NCBI GenBank assembly: GCA_945890755.1
Contig: CAMDDA010000011.1
Span: 1-32,866 of the forward strand
DNA: 32,866 nucleotides
Reading direction: 5' to 3'
DNA from: Candidatus Kuenenia stuttgartensis
GTDB lineage: Bacteria; Planctomycetota; Planctomycetia; Pirellulales; UBA1268
Shown: positions 1 through 10,861 of the stretch, one piece after another
How the letters are laid out: the number at the start of each line of letters is the position of its first letter
How positions within the stretch are numbered: position 1 is the stretch's first letter
The notes under the pieces: model-generated
Told to the model about the DNA's origin: nothing
The model's database searches: none
What the model saw: only the letters and a program-made list of their open reading frames with translations
Made by a program: the position numbers and the translations under genes

Positions 1-375
1 CGAGAGCGACCGCAGCGTGGCGTGTGCCGTGTCGAAGAGTTCCGGCTGGGGGTCGGCATCGGCGGTGAGGGCCTCGAGCAGTTCGGCAACGTGCATGCCG
101 CCGGCGAGCGCCGCGAGGCTCGTGCCCACGCGGAATCTGTGTTCGAGACACGCCTCGGTCACGAGATCGAGGCCGCCGGAAGATTTCCGCAGGAGCAGTA
201 CCTGACAGATCGAAAGCAGGTCAAGGCCGCCATCAAAGCTGCTCTTCGGACGCCACGCACCCTTGGCCAGAGCCCGCACCTTGCCGAATTCGCGGCAATA
301 CAGGCTGACGACGCTGCTTGTCTCGCCGAACGGCACGGTCCGGATCACGATCGCCCGGGACTTCTCAGCGGCCAT
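1..375 (-). CDS. recO: DNA repair protein RecO, N-terminal part (gene runs off the left edge)
   Basis: Reverse-strand translation MAAEKSRAIVIRTVPFGETSSVVSLYCREFGKVRALAKGAWRPKSSFDGGLDLLSICQVLLLRKSSGGLDLVTEA resembles the RecO OB-fold N-terminus; lies at the end of a phoH-HD-ybeY-corC-recO order. Confidence 0.78.
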   Translation of the reverse strand, partial: MAAEKSRAIVIRTVPFGETSSVVSLYCREFGKVRALAKGAWRPKSSFDGGLDLLSICQVLLLRKSSGGLDLVTEACLEHRFRVGTSLAALAGGMHVAELLEALTADADPQPELFDTAHATLRSLS

Positions 376-1672
376 CGCGCGGCCCACTCCCGGCCTGGTC
401 GTCGGCGCCGGCGAGCCGCTCCACCCGCACGAGGTCGATGCGACGGCGGGTGGCGGCCAGCACCTCGAGTCGCACGCCGTGCGACTCGAGCGTCTCCCCG
501 GCCTGCGGGATCCGGCCGAACTCGTGGAACACGAATCCGCCGATCGTCTCGAAATCCTCCTCCGCGGGCAGCGCCACGCCGAGCCGCTCGTTCACGATCC
601 CGATCCGCACGTGGGCCAGCGTTTCGCAGGCCGTGGCCGAGAGCATGCGGATGCCGTCGGCGAAAGCCTCGTCGTGCTCGTCGGCGATCTCGCCCACGAT
701 CTCTTCGAGGGCGTCTTCGATCGTGATGATGCCCGACACGCCGCCAAACTCGTCGGTGACGACCGCCATGTGGGTGTTGCCCCGCTGAAACTCACGGAGC
801 AGCGTCTGCACGCTCATAGCCTCCGGCACGAACCACGGCGGCCGCAGGAGCGGCCGGAGGGCGGGCGGCTCGCCGCCGGCCGTGTCGCCGGCGGCGATGC
901 GACGAAGCATATCCCGGGTGTGCAGGATGCCGACCACGTCGTCGGGCGTGCGTTCCCAGACGGGGAGCCGCGTGTGACCGCTGTCGGCTGCGAGCCGTAC
1001 GGCCTCGTCCCAGGGCATGGCGATCGAGAGCGAGATCATGGCCGTCCGCGGCGTCATGATGGTGGCCACCCGCACCTCGTCGAGGCCGATCACTCCCCGG
1101 ATCATGTCGCGGGCCGCATCCTCCAGCCGGCCCTCACGGTGCGCCTCGTCCACCACGAGCCGCAGTTCGTCGCCCGGCCGCGGCGGCTCGGTCCCCTTGC
1201 GGCCGACGAGCCCGCCGAACAACGCGGCCAGGCGTCCTAGCTGGCCGACGACGGGCCCGATCACGGCCACCACCGGCCGCCAGATTTCCCAGGTCGCCAC
1301 CACGATCCACGGTCCGGCGAATCGCACGAGCAGGATCGGCACGACCACGAGCATCAGCCACACGACCGCGACCCAGCCGGCGACCGCGGAGAGATCGATC
1401 GCGAGCGGCCGCTCCGCACCCAGCGGGCCGCGAAAGGCCAGAAGGGTGGCGGCCACCGACGTGCCCACCACGACCGAGGCCGCTATGAAGGCGATCGTCT
1501 CGCTGGCCGCGACGATCTGGTCGTATCGCTCGGGCTTCCGCCGCGCCTGACACAGTTCCTGGATGATCTGCCGCTGGGCACCGCGGACGGCCCGGGCCTG
1601 CACGGCGGCGAGACTCGCCACCACAAGGAGCATGAGCGCCGATTCGAAACCGACGGAGTCGAGGGGGCTCAT
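365..1672 (-). CDS. CorC/HlyC family (CNNM + CBS pair + CorC_HlyC domain) transporter-like protein
   Basis: 435 aa; N-terminal TM segments, CBS-like MTPRTAMISLSIAMPWDEAVRLAADSGHTRLPVWERTPDDVVGILHTRDML, and C-terminal TIGGFVFHEFGRIPQAGETLE typical of the CorC_HlyC domain. Confidence 0.88.
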   Translation of the reverse strand: MSPLDSVGFESALMLLVVASLAAVQARAVRGAQRQIIQELCQARRKPERYDQIVAASETIAFIAASVVVGTSVAATLLAFRGPLGAERPLAIDLSAVAGWVAVVWLMLVVVPILLVRFAGPWIVVATWEIWRPVVAVIGPVVGQLGRLAALFGGLVGRKGTEPPRPGDELRLVVDEAHREGRLEDAARDMIRGVIGLDEVRVATIMTPRTAMISLSIAMPWDEAVRLAADSGHTRLPVWERTPDDVVGILHTRDMLRRIAAGDTAGGEPPALRPLLRPPWFVPEAMSVQTLLREFQRGNTHMAVVTDEFGGVSGIITIEDALEEIVGEIADEHDEAFADGIRMLSATACETLAHVRIGIVNERLGVALPAEEDFETIGGFVFHEFGRIPQAGETLESHGVRLEVLAATRRRIDLVRVERLAGADDQAGSGPRDGR

Positions 1673-2148
1673 CGGTCGGCCTGTCGGGGGCGTGCGCGGG
1701 GCGGGCGTGGCAGCCCCGCAGCCGCCATCACCACCCGCTCACGAGCCCGCATCGCCCGGCGGGCGTCAGGCACGAGATCATCGTACCCGGCCAGATGAAG
1801 GAGCCCGTGCACGACGTAATACGCCACCTCATGGCGAGGCGCCCAGCCGAGTTCCCGAGCCATCCGCCGGCCCGTCTCGGTGCTCACGGCGATATCACCG
1901 TGCAGGCCGTCCGCAGGCCCGCCCGCCGAAAGGTCGAACGTGATCACATCCGTCGGTCCCGGAATACCCAGCCACTCCTCGTGCAGTCGGGCCATCCGGC
2001 GGTCGCCCACGAGCAGGATCGAGATCTCGGCCCGCTCGACCCCCTCGCGGGCCAGCGCCCGCCGCACCACCCGCTCGAGCCACGCCGCGCCGATCCGCAC
2101 GGCCCGCTGCTTGTCGAGAATGTCGATCTGAATGCCGTCGGATTTCAT
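1669..2148 (-). CDS. ybeY: Endoribonuclease YbeY (rRNA maturation)
   Basis: HGLLHLAGYDD metal-binding motif (HxxxHxxGYD); start chosen at MKSDGIQIDIL; an upstream in-frame ATG at 2232 is possible. Confidence 0.9.
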   Translation of the reverse strand: MKSDGIQIDILDKQRAVRIGAAWLERVVRRALAREGVERAEISILLVGDRRMARLHEEWLGIPGPTDVITFDLSAGGPADGLHGDIAVSTETGRRMARELGWAPRHEVAYYVVHGLLHLAGYDDLVPDARRAMRARERVVMAAAGLPRPPRARPRQADR

Positions 2149-2278
2149 GGCCTGACTCACACCGAAGAGGATGGACTGCGACGATGCTGAGGGGAGCCGA
2201 CCGGCGGAAGCTGCGAGTTGAGGGTGATTCACGTCCGGCGACAGGGCGCGGGCAACCCCGACGCGCGCGACGAGGTCA

Positions 2279-4723
2279 TTATGCCGTCCGCTGATCGGGA
2301 TACTTCACGCGCCCGTGATAGACCGCCGTGAGGCTCTTCACCAGGCTCTGTTCGACGATGCCCAGCTCCTCGAGCGTGAGCCCGCATTCGTCGAACTGGC
2401 CGTCGAGAAGCCGCTTCATCGCGAGGTCGTGCACGAGGCTCGCGATCCGCGCGGGCGTCGGCTCGGTGAGCGTGCGGCTCGCGCTTTCGACGGCGTCGGA
2501 GAGCATGAGCACCGCCGACTCCCGCGTGCTCGGCTTCGGGCCGGGATAGCGGTAGGTCTGTTCATCGACCTCGCTGCCGTTGGGATCGGACTGCGATCGC
2601 TCGGTGGCCCGCCGATAGAAATACTCGACGAGCGTCGTGCCGTGGTGTTCGGCGATCAGATCGACGAGCGGGGCCGGGAGGTTGTACTGCCGGGCCAGTT
2701 CAACGCCCTCCTTCACGTGGGCGATGATGATCAGCGTGCTCATCGCCGGCACGAGGGCTTCGTGGCGATTCTCACGGCCCTGGTTCTCGACGAAGTAGGC
2801 GGGTTTGAGCATCTTGCCCACGTCGTGGAAGTAGGCCCCCACCCGCACGAGCAGCCCGCGGGCGCCGATCGCCTCGGCCGCCGCCTCCGCGAGGCTGGCG
2901 ACGTTGATCGAGTGGTTGTAGGTGCCCGGCGCCCGCCGCACGAGTTCCTGCAGGAGCGGATGGGCGGCGTCGCCCACTTCCAGCAGGCTCAGGTCGGTGA
3001 GCACGCCGAACGACCGTTCGATGAAGGGGAGCAGACCGGTCATCAGGAAGCCGGCGAGGAGCGTCCACACGCCCGTGCGGCCGGCCTCGTAGAGCAGCTG
3101 CGTGTCGAGTGGCCGCTCTTCGAGCAGGCTCGCGCCGAGCTGGGTGAGGGCGGCGACGGCGCCGGCCCAGAGGCCCACGTAGATCAGCTTGCTGCGGCTG
3201 CGAATGCGACCGGTCCAGAAGATCATCGCGGCCGCGGCTGCCGTGAGCGTCACGTAGGAGGCGAGGCCGTGGCCAAGGCCCACCACGACCACGAGCGCGG
3301 CCTGGGCCGTGAGCAGGAGCGCCACGTCTTGATCGAAGGCCAGGGCCACCGTCATCGCGAAGATCAGGAGCGGCACCACCTCCGCCTGCCAGGATTCGCC
3401 GGACGACAGCAGTGCGAGCACGATCGTGACGACCGCGAGCCCGAGCAGCGAGACGACATTGCCGATGTCGCCGAGCAGTTCGCGATGGTGGCGGTGGATG
3501 TAAAAGCCCGAGAGGGCGAACATCGCCACGAAGAGCCCGAGCAGGGCGAAGGTGCGGGCCACCCGCTGCCGCGTGTTCTGCTGCCGCACGAAGGCGTCGT
3601 GTTCCCGCCGCAGAAGTCCCACGGACTCGGACCCCATCGACACACCCGCCTCGGCGAGCACGTCGCCGGCCGCATACCGCACGAACTGCTGCGGCGTCTT
3701 GGCGATCGCCTCCTTCTTGGCGCGGTCGGTCGCCTCGCGATCGAGCTCCAGCGAGCCCGAGAGCCGCGATTCGATCCAGGCGAAGATCCGGTCGGCGAAG
3801 GGCCCCTCGCCGAGCTCCTCACGAATCCGCGACTTGAGCCGGGCCTTCGCCTCGCCGAGCAGCACGTGGGCCACCTGCACCCGCGTCACCTCGGCCGCAT
3901 TGCCGAGCGGATGCACGTCGACCTCGGTCTGGCTGCCCTCGTCGATGCCGTGCTGGATCTTCTCCAGCACACCCTGGTTCTCGACGTCGGCGAAGGCGTT
4001 GTCGATCGCCTTCTCAAACTCGATCAGCCGCTCCTTCGTGTCGATCTTGCCACGAAACCGCTGAAACGCCTGCTCGGCTTCGGCCACCGCCCGATCTGGC
4101 ACCGGCGGGGCGTCGGCCTTGACGGGTGCGGGCTTGTCGTCCTGCTTCTTGTCGTCCGTGCCGGCGGCCGCAGTCGGCTCGGCTTCCGGTTTCGCCTCGT
4201 CATCACCGGCGGGAGGCTCCGGTGCCACGGGCGGCTCCGCCTTGGACTTGGCCGCTTCGGCGGCGACGGCGAGATCGATCGCAGCGGCAGCGTCCGGGGC
4301 GAACTCGAGCCAGGCCTCCTTCGACACGCGGCCGAGGCTCTCGGCAGCGGCGATCTCCGCTACGCGGTTCTTGAGGCCGTCGCGAAGCCGCACGACGGGC
4401 GCCTTGTCCTGGGCGTAGACGACCCGCACGCGGGCGGCTGCCCGCTGCTGGGCCTCGCGGGTTCCTTCGGCATCAGGCCGCTCGAACGGCACCCGGGCCA
4501 CCACGCCCCGGGGCGGCACCGAGCCGATCTGAAACGGAAACGGTTCCTCCCAGCCATGCAGCATCACGAGCAACACGGCCGCCGCAGCCAGACACAGACC
4601 GAGCCGCAGGAGCACGTCGCCACGCGAGGCGGTTTCCAGGAGCGTGCCGAAGAAGCCGAGCGGCACATCGACGGCGCCCGCGCGGCGGCGGCGGCGAAAC
4701 GGCGCTGGAGACGCGGTTGGCAT
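2279..4723 (-). CDS. 7TM-HD family phosphohydrolase (PgpH-like, candidate cyclic-di-AMP phosphodiesterase)
   Basis: 814 aa; N-terminal TM, large extracytoplasmic region, multiple TMs, HD domain with NHSINVASLAEAAAEAIGARGLLVRVGAYFHDVGKMLKPAYFVENQ and AEHHGTTLVEYFY. Confidence 0.88.
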   Translation of the reverse strand: MPTASPAPFRRRRRAGAVDVPLGFFGTLLETASRGDVLLRLGLCLAAAAVLLVMLHGWEEPFPFQIGSVPPRGVVARVPFERPDAEGTREAQQRAAARVRVVYAQDKAPVVRLRDGLKNRVAEIAAAESLGRVSKEAWLEFAPDAAAAIDLAVAAEAAKSKAEPPVAPEPPAGDDEAKPEAEPTAAAGTDDKKQDDKPAPVKADAPPVPDRAVAEAEQAFQRFRGKIDTKERLIEFEKAIDNAFADVENQGVLEKIQHGIDEGSQTEVDVHPLGNAAEVTRVQVAHVLLGEAKARLKSRIREELGEGPFADRIFAWIESRLSGSLELDREATDRAKKEAIAKTPQQFVRYAAGDVLAEAGVSMGSESVGLLRREHDAFVRQQNTRQRVARTFALLGLFVAMFALSGFYIHRHHRELLGDIGNVVSLLGLAVVTIVLALLSSGESWQAEVVPLLIFAMTVALAFDQDVALLLTAQAALVVVVGLGHGLASYVTLTAAAAAMIFWTGRIRSRSKLIYVGLWAGAVAALTQLGASLLEERPLDTQLLYEAGRTGVWTLLAGFLMTGLLPFIERSFGVLTDLSLLEVGDAAHPLLQELVRRAPGTYNHSINVASLAEAAAEAIGARGLLVRVGAYFHDVGKMLKPAYFVENQGRENRHEALVPAMSTLIIIAHVKEGVELARQYNLPAPLVDLIAEHHGTTLVEYFYRRATERSQSDPNGSEVDEQTYRYPGPKPSTRESAVLMLSDAVESASRTLTEPTPARIASLVHDLAMKRLLDGQFDECGLTLEELGIVEQSLVKSLTAVYHGRVKYPDQRTA

Positions 4724-5661
4724 CAGGAGGCCCGTCCATCGTAGGCGTCGACGATCCGCTGCACGAGCGGATGCCGCACGATGTCGGCGCCGCCGAGTTG
4801 CACGCGCACGCAGCCCGTCACCCGCTCCAGGCGGCGGGCGGCATCGACGAGCCCGCTCGTGCGATCGGGTGGCAGATCGATCTGCGTGGTGTCGCCCGAG
4901 ATCACCATCTTCGAGCCGTGGCCGAGCCGCGTGAGAAACATCTTCATCTGCGACACGGTCGTGTTCTGGGCCTCGTCGAGAATGATGAAGGCGTCGTTGA
5001 GCGTGCGGCCGCGCATGTAGGCCAGCGGAATCATCTCCACGATGTCCTGCTCGGTGAGCCGCTTGAGTGCCTCGAAGTCCATCATCTCGCGGAGCGCATC
5101 CATCAGCGGCCGCAGGTAGGGATTGATCTTGGCCTGGAGGTCGCCGGGCAGGTAGCCGAGGCTCTCGCCCGCCTCGACCGCGGGCCGCACGAGCACGATC
5201 TTCCGCACCCGCCCCGCGCGGAGGTACGACACCGCCATCGCCACGGCGAGGAACGTCTTGCCACAGCCCGCAGGGCCTGTGCAGAGCACCACGTCGTGGT
5301 CGCGGATCGCCTGCACGTAGGCAGCCTGGCCGGCCGACCGCGGCACGAGCTGTCTGCCGGGCTGCTGAATTTCGATCGGTGCGTGCCGTTCCGCGGGCTT
5401 CTCGCCGGTGGCCACGGCCAACAGCCGGCCCAACTGATCGGGATCGACGGCCCCTTCGTCGCGGGCCATCCGGTCGAGGGCCTCGAAAATCTCGGCGGCC
5501 CGGGCGACGGCCGACTCCTCGCCCTCGATGTGGATGGAGTCGTCGCGGGCCGACACACCGACGTCGAGCGCGGCGCGGATGCGGCGGAGGTGTTGATCGC
5601 GCGGACCGAACACGGCCACGAGCCGTTTCGAGTCGACCACCGCAATTGTCGTACGCGTCAT
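4723..5661 (-). CDS. PhoH family ATPase
   Basis: Walker A GPAGCGKTFLAVAMAV, Walker B-like AFIILDEAQNTTVSQMKMFLTRLG, MVISGDTTQIDLP; start chosen at MTRTTIAVVDSKRLV (ORF is open to 5715). Confidence 0.93.
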   Translation of the reverse strand: MTRTTIAVVDSKRLVAVFGPRDQHLRRIRAALDVGVSARDDSIHIEGEESAVARAAEIFEALDRMARDEGAVDPDQLGRLLAVATGEKPAERHAPIEIQQPGRQLVPRSAGQAAYVQAIRDHDVVLCTGPAGCGKTFLAVAMAVSYLRAGRVRKIVLVRPAVEAGESLGYLPGDLQAKINPYLRPLMDALREMMDFEALKRLTEQDIVEMIPLAYMRGRTLNDAFIILDEAQNTTVSQMKMFLTRLGHGSKMVISGDTTQIDLPPDRTSGLVDAARRLERVTGCVRVQLGGADIVRHPLVQRIVDAYDGRAS

Positions 5662-5741
5662 CGATTCCCGGGGCGACTGGAGTCGCCGCCGGTCGTCAGG
5701 GGCGGGTGCAACCACGCTCCTACTATACCCCGCCGAACCAG

Positions 5742-5770
5742 CCCCGGTTTTCCGGGCGAAAACGCCGGGG
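5742..5770. promoter_or_regulatory. Hairpin CCCCGGTTTTC-CGGGC-GAAAACGCCGGGG upstream of phoH
   Basis: Inverted repeat seen directly; on the minus strand it is followed by a TATAGT-like -10 sequence (plus strand ACTATA near 5722-5727). Confidence 0.4.
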
Positions 5771-5942
5771 TTCTTGGGGTTCGACCGCCTGTGGAGCCGG
5801 CTCGGGGGCGGTACAAGTCGCCGCTGCGCGGTCTTTCAGATCGTCGCGGGACCTCGAAGACTCGGTCCAAATGCTCCTTGAGCTTGCACCGACCCCCTCA
5901 CCTCCTTGTTCCGATTCTTCAGGACCATAGAACGGCTCGTGA

Positions 5943-6076
5943 GGGGTTGCCCAATGCCCTGAGAGCCGGCGTTGGCGGCAAGCGAAGGCAGGATGCCGAG
6001 AGCGCAGCCGCCATCGAGCGAGCGCCGGGCATGGAGGCCCGTAGCGAGCGTCCGGCGACGGGGCATGGGCAACCCC
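5943..6076. repeat. Intergenic ~134 bp element with inverted ends, copy A
   Basis: Left arm GGGGTTGCCC (5943-5952), right arm GGGCAACCCC (6067-6076); related to copy B at 16225-16357, including GAGAGCCGGCG and GCGAGCGTCCGGCGACGGGGC. Confidence 0.75.
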
Positions 6077-6162
6077 GAACTTTCACCACAGGACGTCGAC
6101 CCGTTGCGGAATAGTGCGGGCCCGCGGTGTTCATGCCTCGGGCCCCACACGGAGTGTGCGGA

Positions 6163-7116
6163 CTACGGGGCGGATGATGCGACCCAGAGGAGCCAGGCGA
6201 CGGGGGCGGCGAAGGCGAGGGAGTCGATCAGGTCGAGCACGCCGCCGAGTCCACCGAGGATGCGGCCGGAGTCCTTCGCGCCGAGTTCCCGCTTCACGAG
6301 CGATTCGGCCAAGTCACCCACCATGCCCGCGATGCCGACCGCGAGGCCGAACACAGGCCAGCCGCCCCAGGGCCTGGCCTGCGCGACGAAGCCGGCCTGC
6401 TCGAACACGAGCCAGGCCGCGAGCAGCGAGCCGGCGAGCGAGCCGACGGCTCCTTCCCAGGTCTTCCCTGGGCTGAGCAGCGGGGCCATCTTCGTGCGGC
6501 CCACGAGCGAGCCGACGATGTAGGCGAGGATATCGCCCGCTTTGACGACCGCGATCAGGCTCACGAGCGGCAGGACGCCGAGATGCCCGGGGCCACGTTC
6601 TTCGGGCCCGAGGCTCTCCACGCAGAGCAGCCGCAGCGCCACCATGAAGGCCAGCGGCAATCCGAGGCCGAGCGCGATGAAGGTGCCTGCGGTCACGCGG
6701 TCGAGCGCACCGTCGCCCGGTCTGTAGCCGGGAATCTCGGCGGCGATCACGAGGCCGCAGGCAGCGGCACAGGCCAAGGCCGTCCAGCCGAGCGTGCCCA
6801 GGGGCGAGAGCGTGGACGCGGCGGCGAACGCCGCCCCGCCGGCAGCGGCCGAAAGCACGATCGCCACGGTCGCAGCCATCACGACGCCCCACCGCACATG
6901 CACGCCCCGCGCTGCAAAGAGCCCTGCGCTCTCGGCCGTGCCCCGCAGTGCCACAAGCACGGCCAGCGGCAGGAGCCACCACACGGGCCGGGCTCCGCCG
7001 ACACCGACCGCATCGGCCCAGGTGAGCGCCACGATCATCGTCACGGCGAATGCCGACACGACGGCGCGGGAGACGAGCGAACTGCGGGCCGCGGCCGATG
7101 AAGCGGGATTGGTCAC
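6163..7116 (-). CDS. cdsA: Phosphatidate cytidylyltransferase (CdsA)
   Basis: 317 aa multi-TM; GKTWEGAVGSLAGSLLAAW and GMVGDLAESLVKRELGAKDSGRILGGLGGVLDLIDSLAFAAPVA match the CdsA C-terminal signature region. Confidence 0.85.
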   Translation of the reverse strand: MTNPASSAAARSSLVSRAVVSAFAVTMIVALTWADAVGVGGARPVWWLLPLAVLVALRGTAESAGLFAARGVHVRWGVVMAATVAIVLSAAAGGAAFAAASTLSPLGTLGWTALACAAACGLVIAAEIPGYRPGDGALDRVTAGTFIALGLGLPLAFMVALRLLCVESLGPEERGPGHLGVLPLVSLIAVVKAGDILAYIVGSLVGRTKMAPLLSPGKTWEGAVGSLAGSLLAAWLVFEQAGFVAQARPWGGWPVFGLAVGIAGMVGDLAESLVKRELGAKDSGRILGGLGGVLDLIDSLAFAAPVAWLLWVASSAP

Positions 7117-7864
7117 GAGATCGAGAGCCCTCCGAACCGCCGCTCACGGCCGGCGAAGGCGTCGAGCGCCGCGTCGAGGTGGCTCTCCATGAAGTCGGGC
7201 CAGGCCACGTCGGTCACCCACAACTCCGAGTAGCTGATCTGCCAGAGCAGAAAATTGCTGATCCGCATCTCGCCTGCCGTGCGGATGAGCAGATCGGGGT
7301 CGGGCATGCCGGCCGTGTCGAGGCGGCTGGCGAAGAGTTCCTCGTCGATCGCCTCGGGCTCGAGCCGGCCCGCCTTCACCTCGATGGCCAGCTTTCGTGC
7401 CGCATCGGTGATCTCACCCCGCGAGCCGTAGTTGATCGCCAGGCAGAGTCGCATGCCCGTGTTGGCCGCGCACATCGTCACCGTCGTGTCGAGCGCCTCG
7501 AGCGTGGCCGGCGGCAGCCCGTCGCGACGGCCGATCATCTCCAGACGGATACCCTCGCGCATGAGCAGTTTCCGCTCCTCGATCATGTATTGTTCGAGCA
7601 GGTGCATGAGGAACGAAAGCTCGGCGGCGGGCCGCCGCCAGTTCTCGCTCGACAGGCAGTAGAGCGTCAGTTGCTCGATGCCGAGGCGGGCGCAGTGCTC
7701 GGTGATCCGCCGCACCGTGGCCACGCCCTGCCGATGCCCTTCGATCCGCGGCAGCCCGCGGGCCTGGGCCCAGCGGCCGTTGCCGTCCATGATGATCGCG
7801 ACATGCCGCGGGAGCCGGTCGGCGGCCGCGGGCCGGGGCGTGTCGCCGCAGGGTTCCTGCGCGG

Positions 7865-9217
<1,353 letters not shown>

Positions 9218-9313
9218 TGAAGAAGATCCTCACGGAGCCTGTGAAACCGCGGAGGCTGCAAACGTGAGACCTCCCCACAGAGTCTAAAACCGCCGGAAAC
9301 CCGGTCAAGGGAA

Positions 9314-10861
9314 TCAGCCGGCCGCGGCCCTGCGGTGCCGCCACGCGACCGCCACCACCCCCAGCCCGCAGCACGCGGGGAAGAGACCGCCCAGCCGGCT
9401 GGCGAGCGTGCGTCCCTCCATCAGCGGCGGCCGCGCGGCCAGCGCGCCGCGGACGTGCAGTGGCAGCGCTGCCGTGATCGTGCCCACCGGCGAGATCACA
9501 CACGTCTCGCCGGTGGCGGCGCACCGCAGCAGGCACCGCCGCGTCTCGACCGCCCGGAGCCGGCCCAGCATCCGATGCTGCTCTAGCGTGAGCGGTGCGG
9601 TGAACGCCGAGCCATTGATCAGCGACACGAGGACGTTCGCCCCGTTGGCCACCAGCGACCGGGCCGCCTCCGGGATCATGTCTTCGTAGCACATCATCAC
9701 GCCGAGTCGCGCCTGGCCAGAGGCCAGCACGTTCGCCTCGCTGCCGGCGGTGAGCTCCTCCTGCATCGGAAAATAGCGCTTGATGTCGGGATAGCGATCC
9801 TCACCCGGCACGTACTCGCCAAACGGCATCAAGTGCCGCTTGTGATACCGGCCAGTGATTGAGTGGTCGCGGTCGACGAGGATCGCCGACTGGTACAGCT
9901 GCCGCGGCTTCTCGGGATGGCCGTGGTAGCTCTTGCCGCCGAAGAGCAGCGGACTGACAGGATCGTCGAGCGGCCGCATGCCGGCCCGCGGCGGCCGGGA
10001 GTGTTCCAGCACGCACTCCGTATCGGCGAGTGAGGTGAGCGTGTCGGCGTAGCAGCCGCCGCTGCACTCGGGCCAGCAGACGAGGCCCGTCGCGCCGGAA
10101 GAGGCCGCGTGGGCCTGTCGCGTGAACTCGCGGAGTGCATCGATGCCCCCTTCCTCTTCCGGGTTGGCCTGCACGAGCACGACGTCGATCGTCGGGGCTG
10201 TCGCGGCGACCTGTGTCCAGTGAGCGATCGCCCAGCTTCCGTAGGCAAGGTTGGCTGCACACACCGCCGCAGCGCCTACGACGACGCGTGGGACCGATGT
10301 TCGCCAGCCCGCATGCACGAGCCACACGAGCAGGCCGGCGTGGGCATAGAGCACGAACGTGGAGACTTCCGGGCCGAGGAGATCGACCGCCTGCACGAGG
10401 ACCGGCCAGGCACCCTGGGCATACCCCAGCCGCCATGGAAACACGGCCGGCGCGACCGCCTCGATGGCGACGGCCAGCGCCCCGGCTGGCAGCCAGGCCC
10501 GGAGCGGATCGGGCTGCAACCGTGCGGCGAAGAGCAGCGGTGCCGCCAGTCGCAGAGCATCCCAAAATACGATCGGCGTTGCGATCGCAATGCCGGTGGT
10601 CGCATCGGCATCCATCGCGTAGGCGAGCGCTTCCGGCGTCCAGTGGAAGGCGATCGCGATCGCGGCCATCGCCCCGGCCAGCGTCCAGCCTTCGCCCCAC
10701 CAGCCGCGGATTCGGTGGACGAACGCCAGCGGGATCGCCACGCCGATCCATGCGGCCCAGACGAGCCGCTGGTCGAGCCACGGCGCCGCCATGAAGACGG
10801 CGGCCGTGGCCGCGACGAGCGGTGCCGCGAGCCCGCGTCGTACGGACCCGCGCTGAATCAT
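9314..10861 (-). CDS. lnt: Apolipoprotein N-acyltransferase (Lnt-like: TM region plus nitrilase-fold domain)
   Basis: 515 aa; N-terminal TM segments; VLVQANPEEEGG, CWPECSGGCY, YHKRHLMPFGEYVP, GVMMCYEDMIPEAARSLVANGANVLVSLINGSAF. Confidence 0.88.
   Translation of the reverse strand: MIQRGSVRRGLAAPLVAATAAVFMAAPWLDQRLVWAAWIGVAIPLAFVHRIRGWWGEGWTLAGAMAAIAIAFHWTPEALAYAMDADATTGIAIATPIVFWDALRLAAPLLFAARLQPDPLRAWLPAGALAVAIEAVAPAVFPWRLGYAQGAWPVLVQAVDLLGPEVSTFVLYAHAGLLVWLVHAGWRTSVPRVVVGAAAVCAANLAYGSWAIAHWTQVAATAPTIDVVLVQANPEEEGGIDALREFTRQAHAASSGATGLVCWPECSGGCYADTLTSLADTECVLEHSRPPRAGMRPLDDPVSPLLFGGKSYHGHPEKPRQLYQSAILVDRDHSITGRYHKRHLMPFGEYVPGEDRYPDIKRYFPMQEELTAGSEANVLASGQARLGVMMCYEDMIPEAARSLVANGANVLVSLINGSAFTAPLTLEQHRMLGRLRAVETRRCLLRCAATGETCVISPVGTITAALPLHVRGALAARPPLMEGRTLASRLGGLFPACCGLGVVAVAWRHRRAAAG

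Noticed and set aside
2315-4744. 809 aa plus-strand ORF
   Set aside because: Antisense to the well-supported 7TM-HD gene; Arg/His/Gly/Glu-rich composition typical of high-GC shadow ORFs.
4717-6114. 465 aa plus-strand ORF
   Set aside because: Antisense to phoH, then runs into the intergenic repeat.
5836-6150. Minus-strand 104 aa ORF, similar in part (GLPMPRRRTLA..., AGS.G.G.P) to the ORF at 16036-16431
   Set aside because: Similarity is explained by the shared TIR element; no initiation signals or domain support for a protein.
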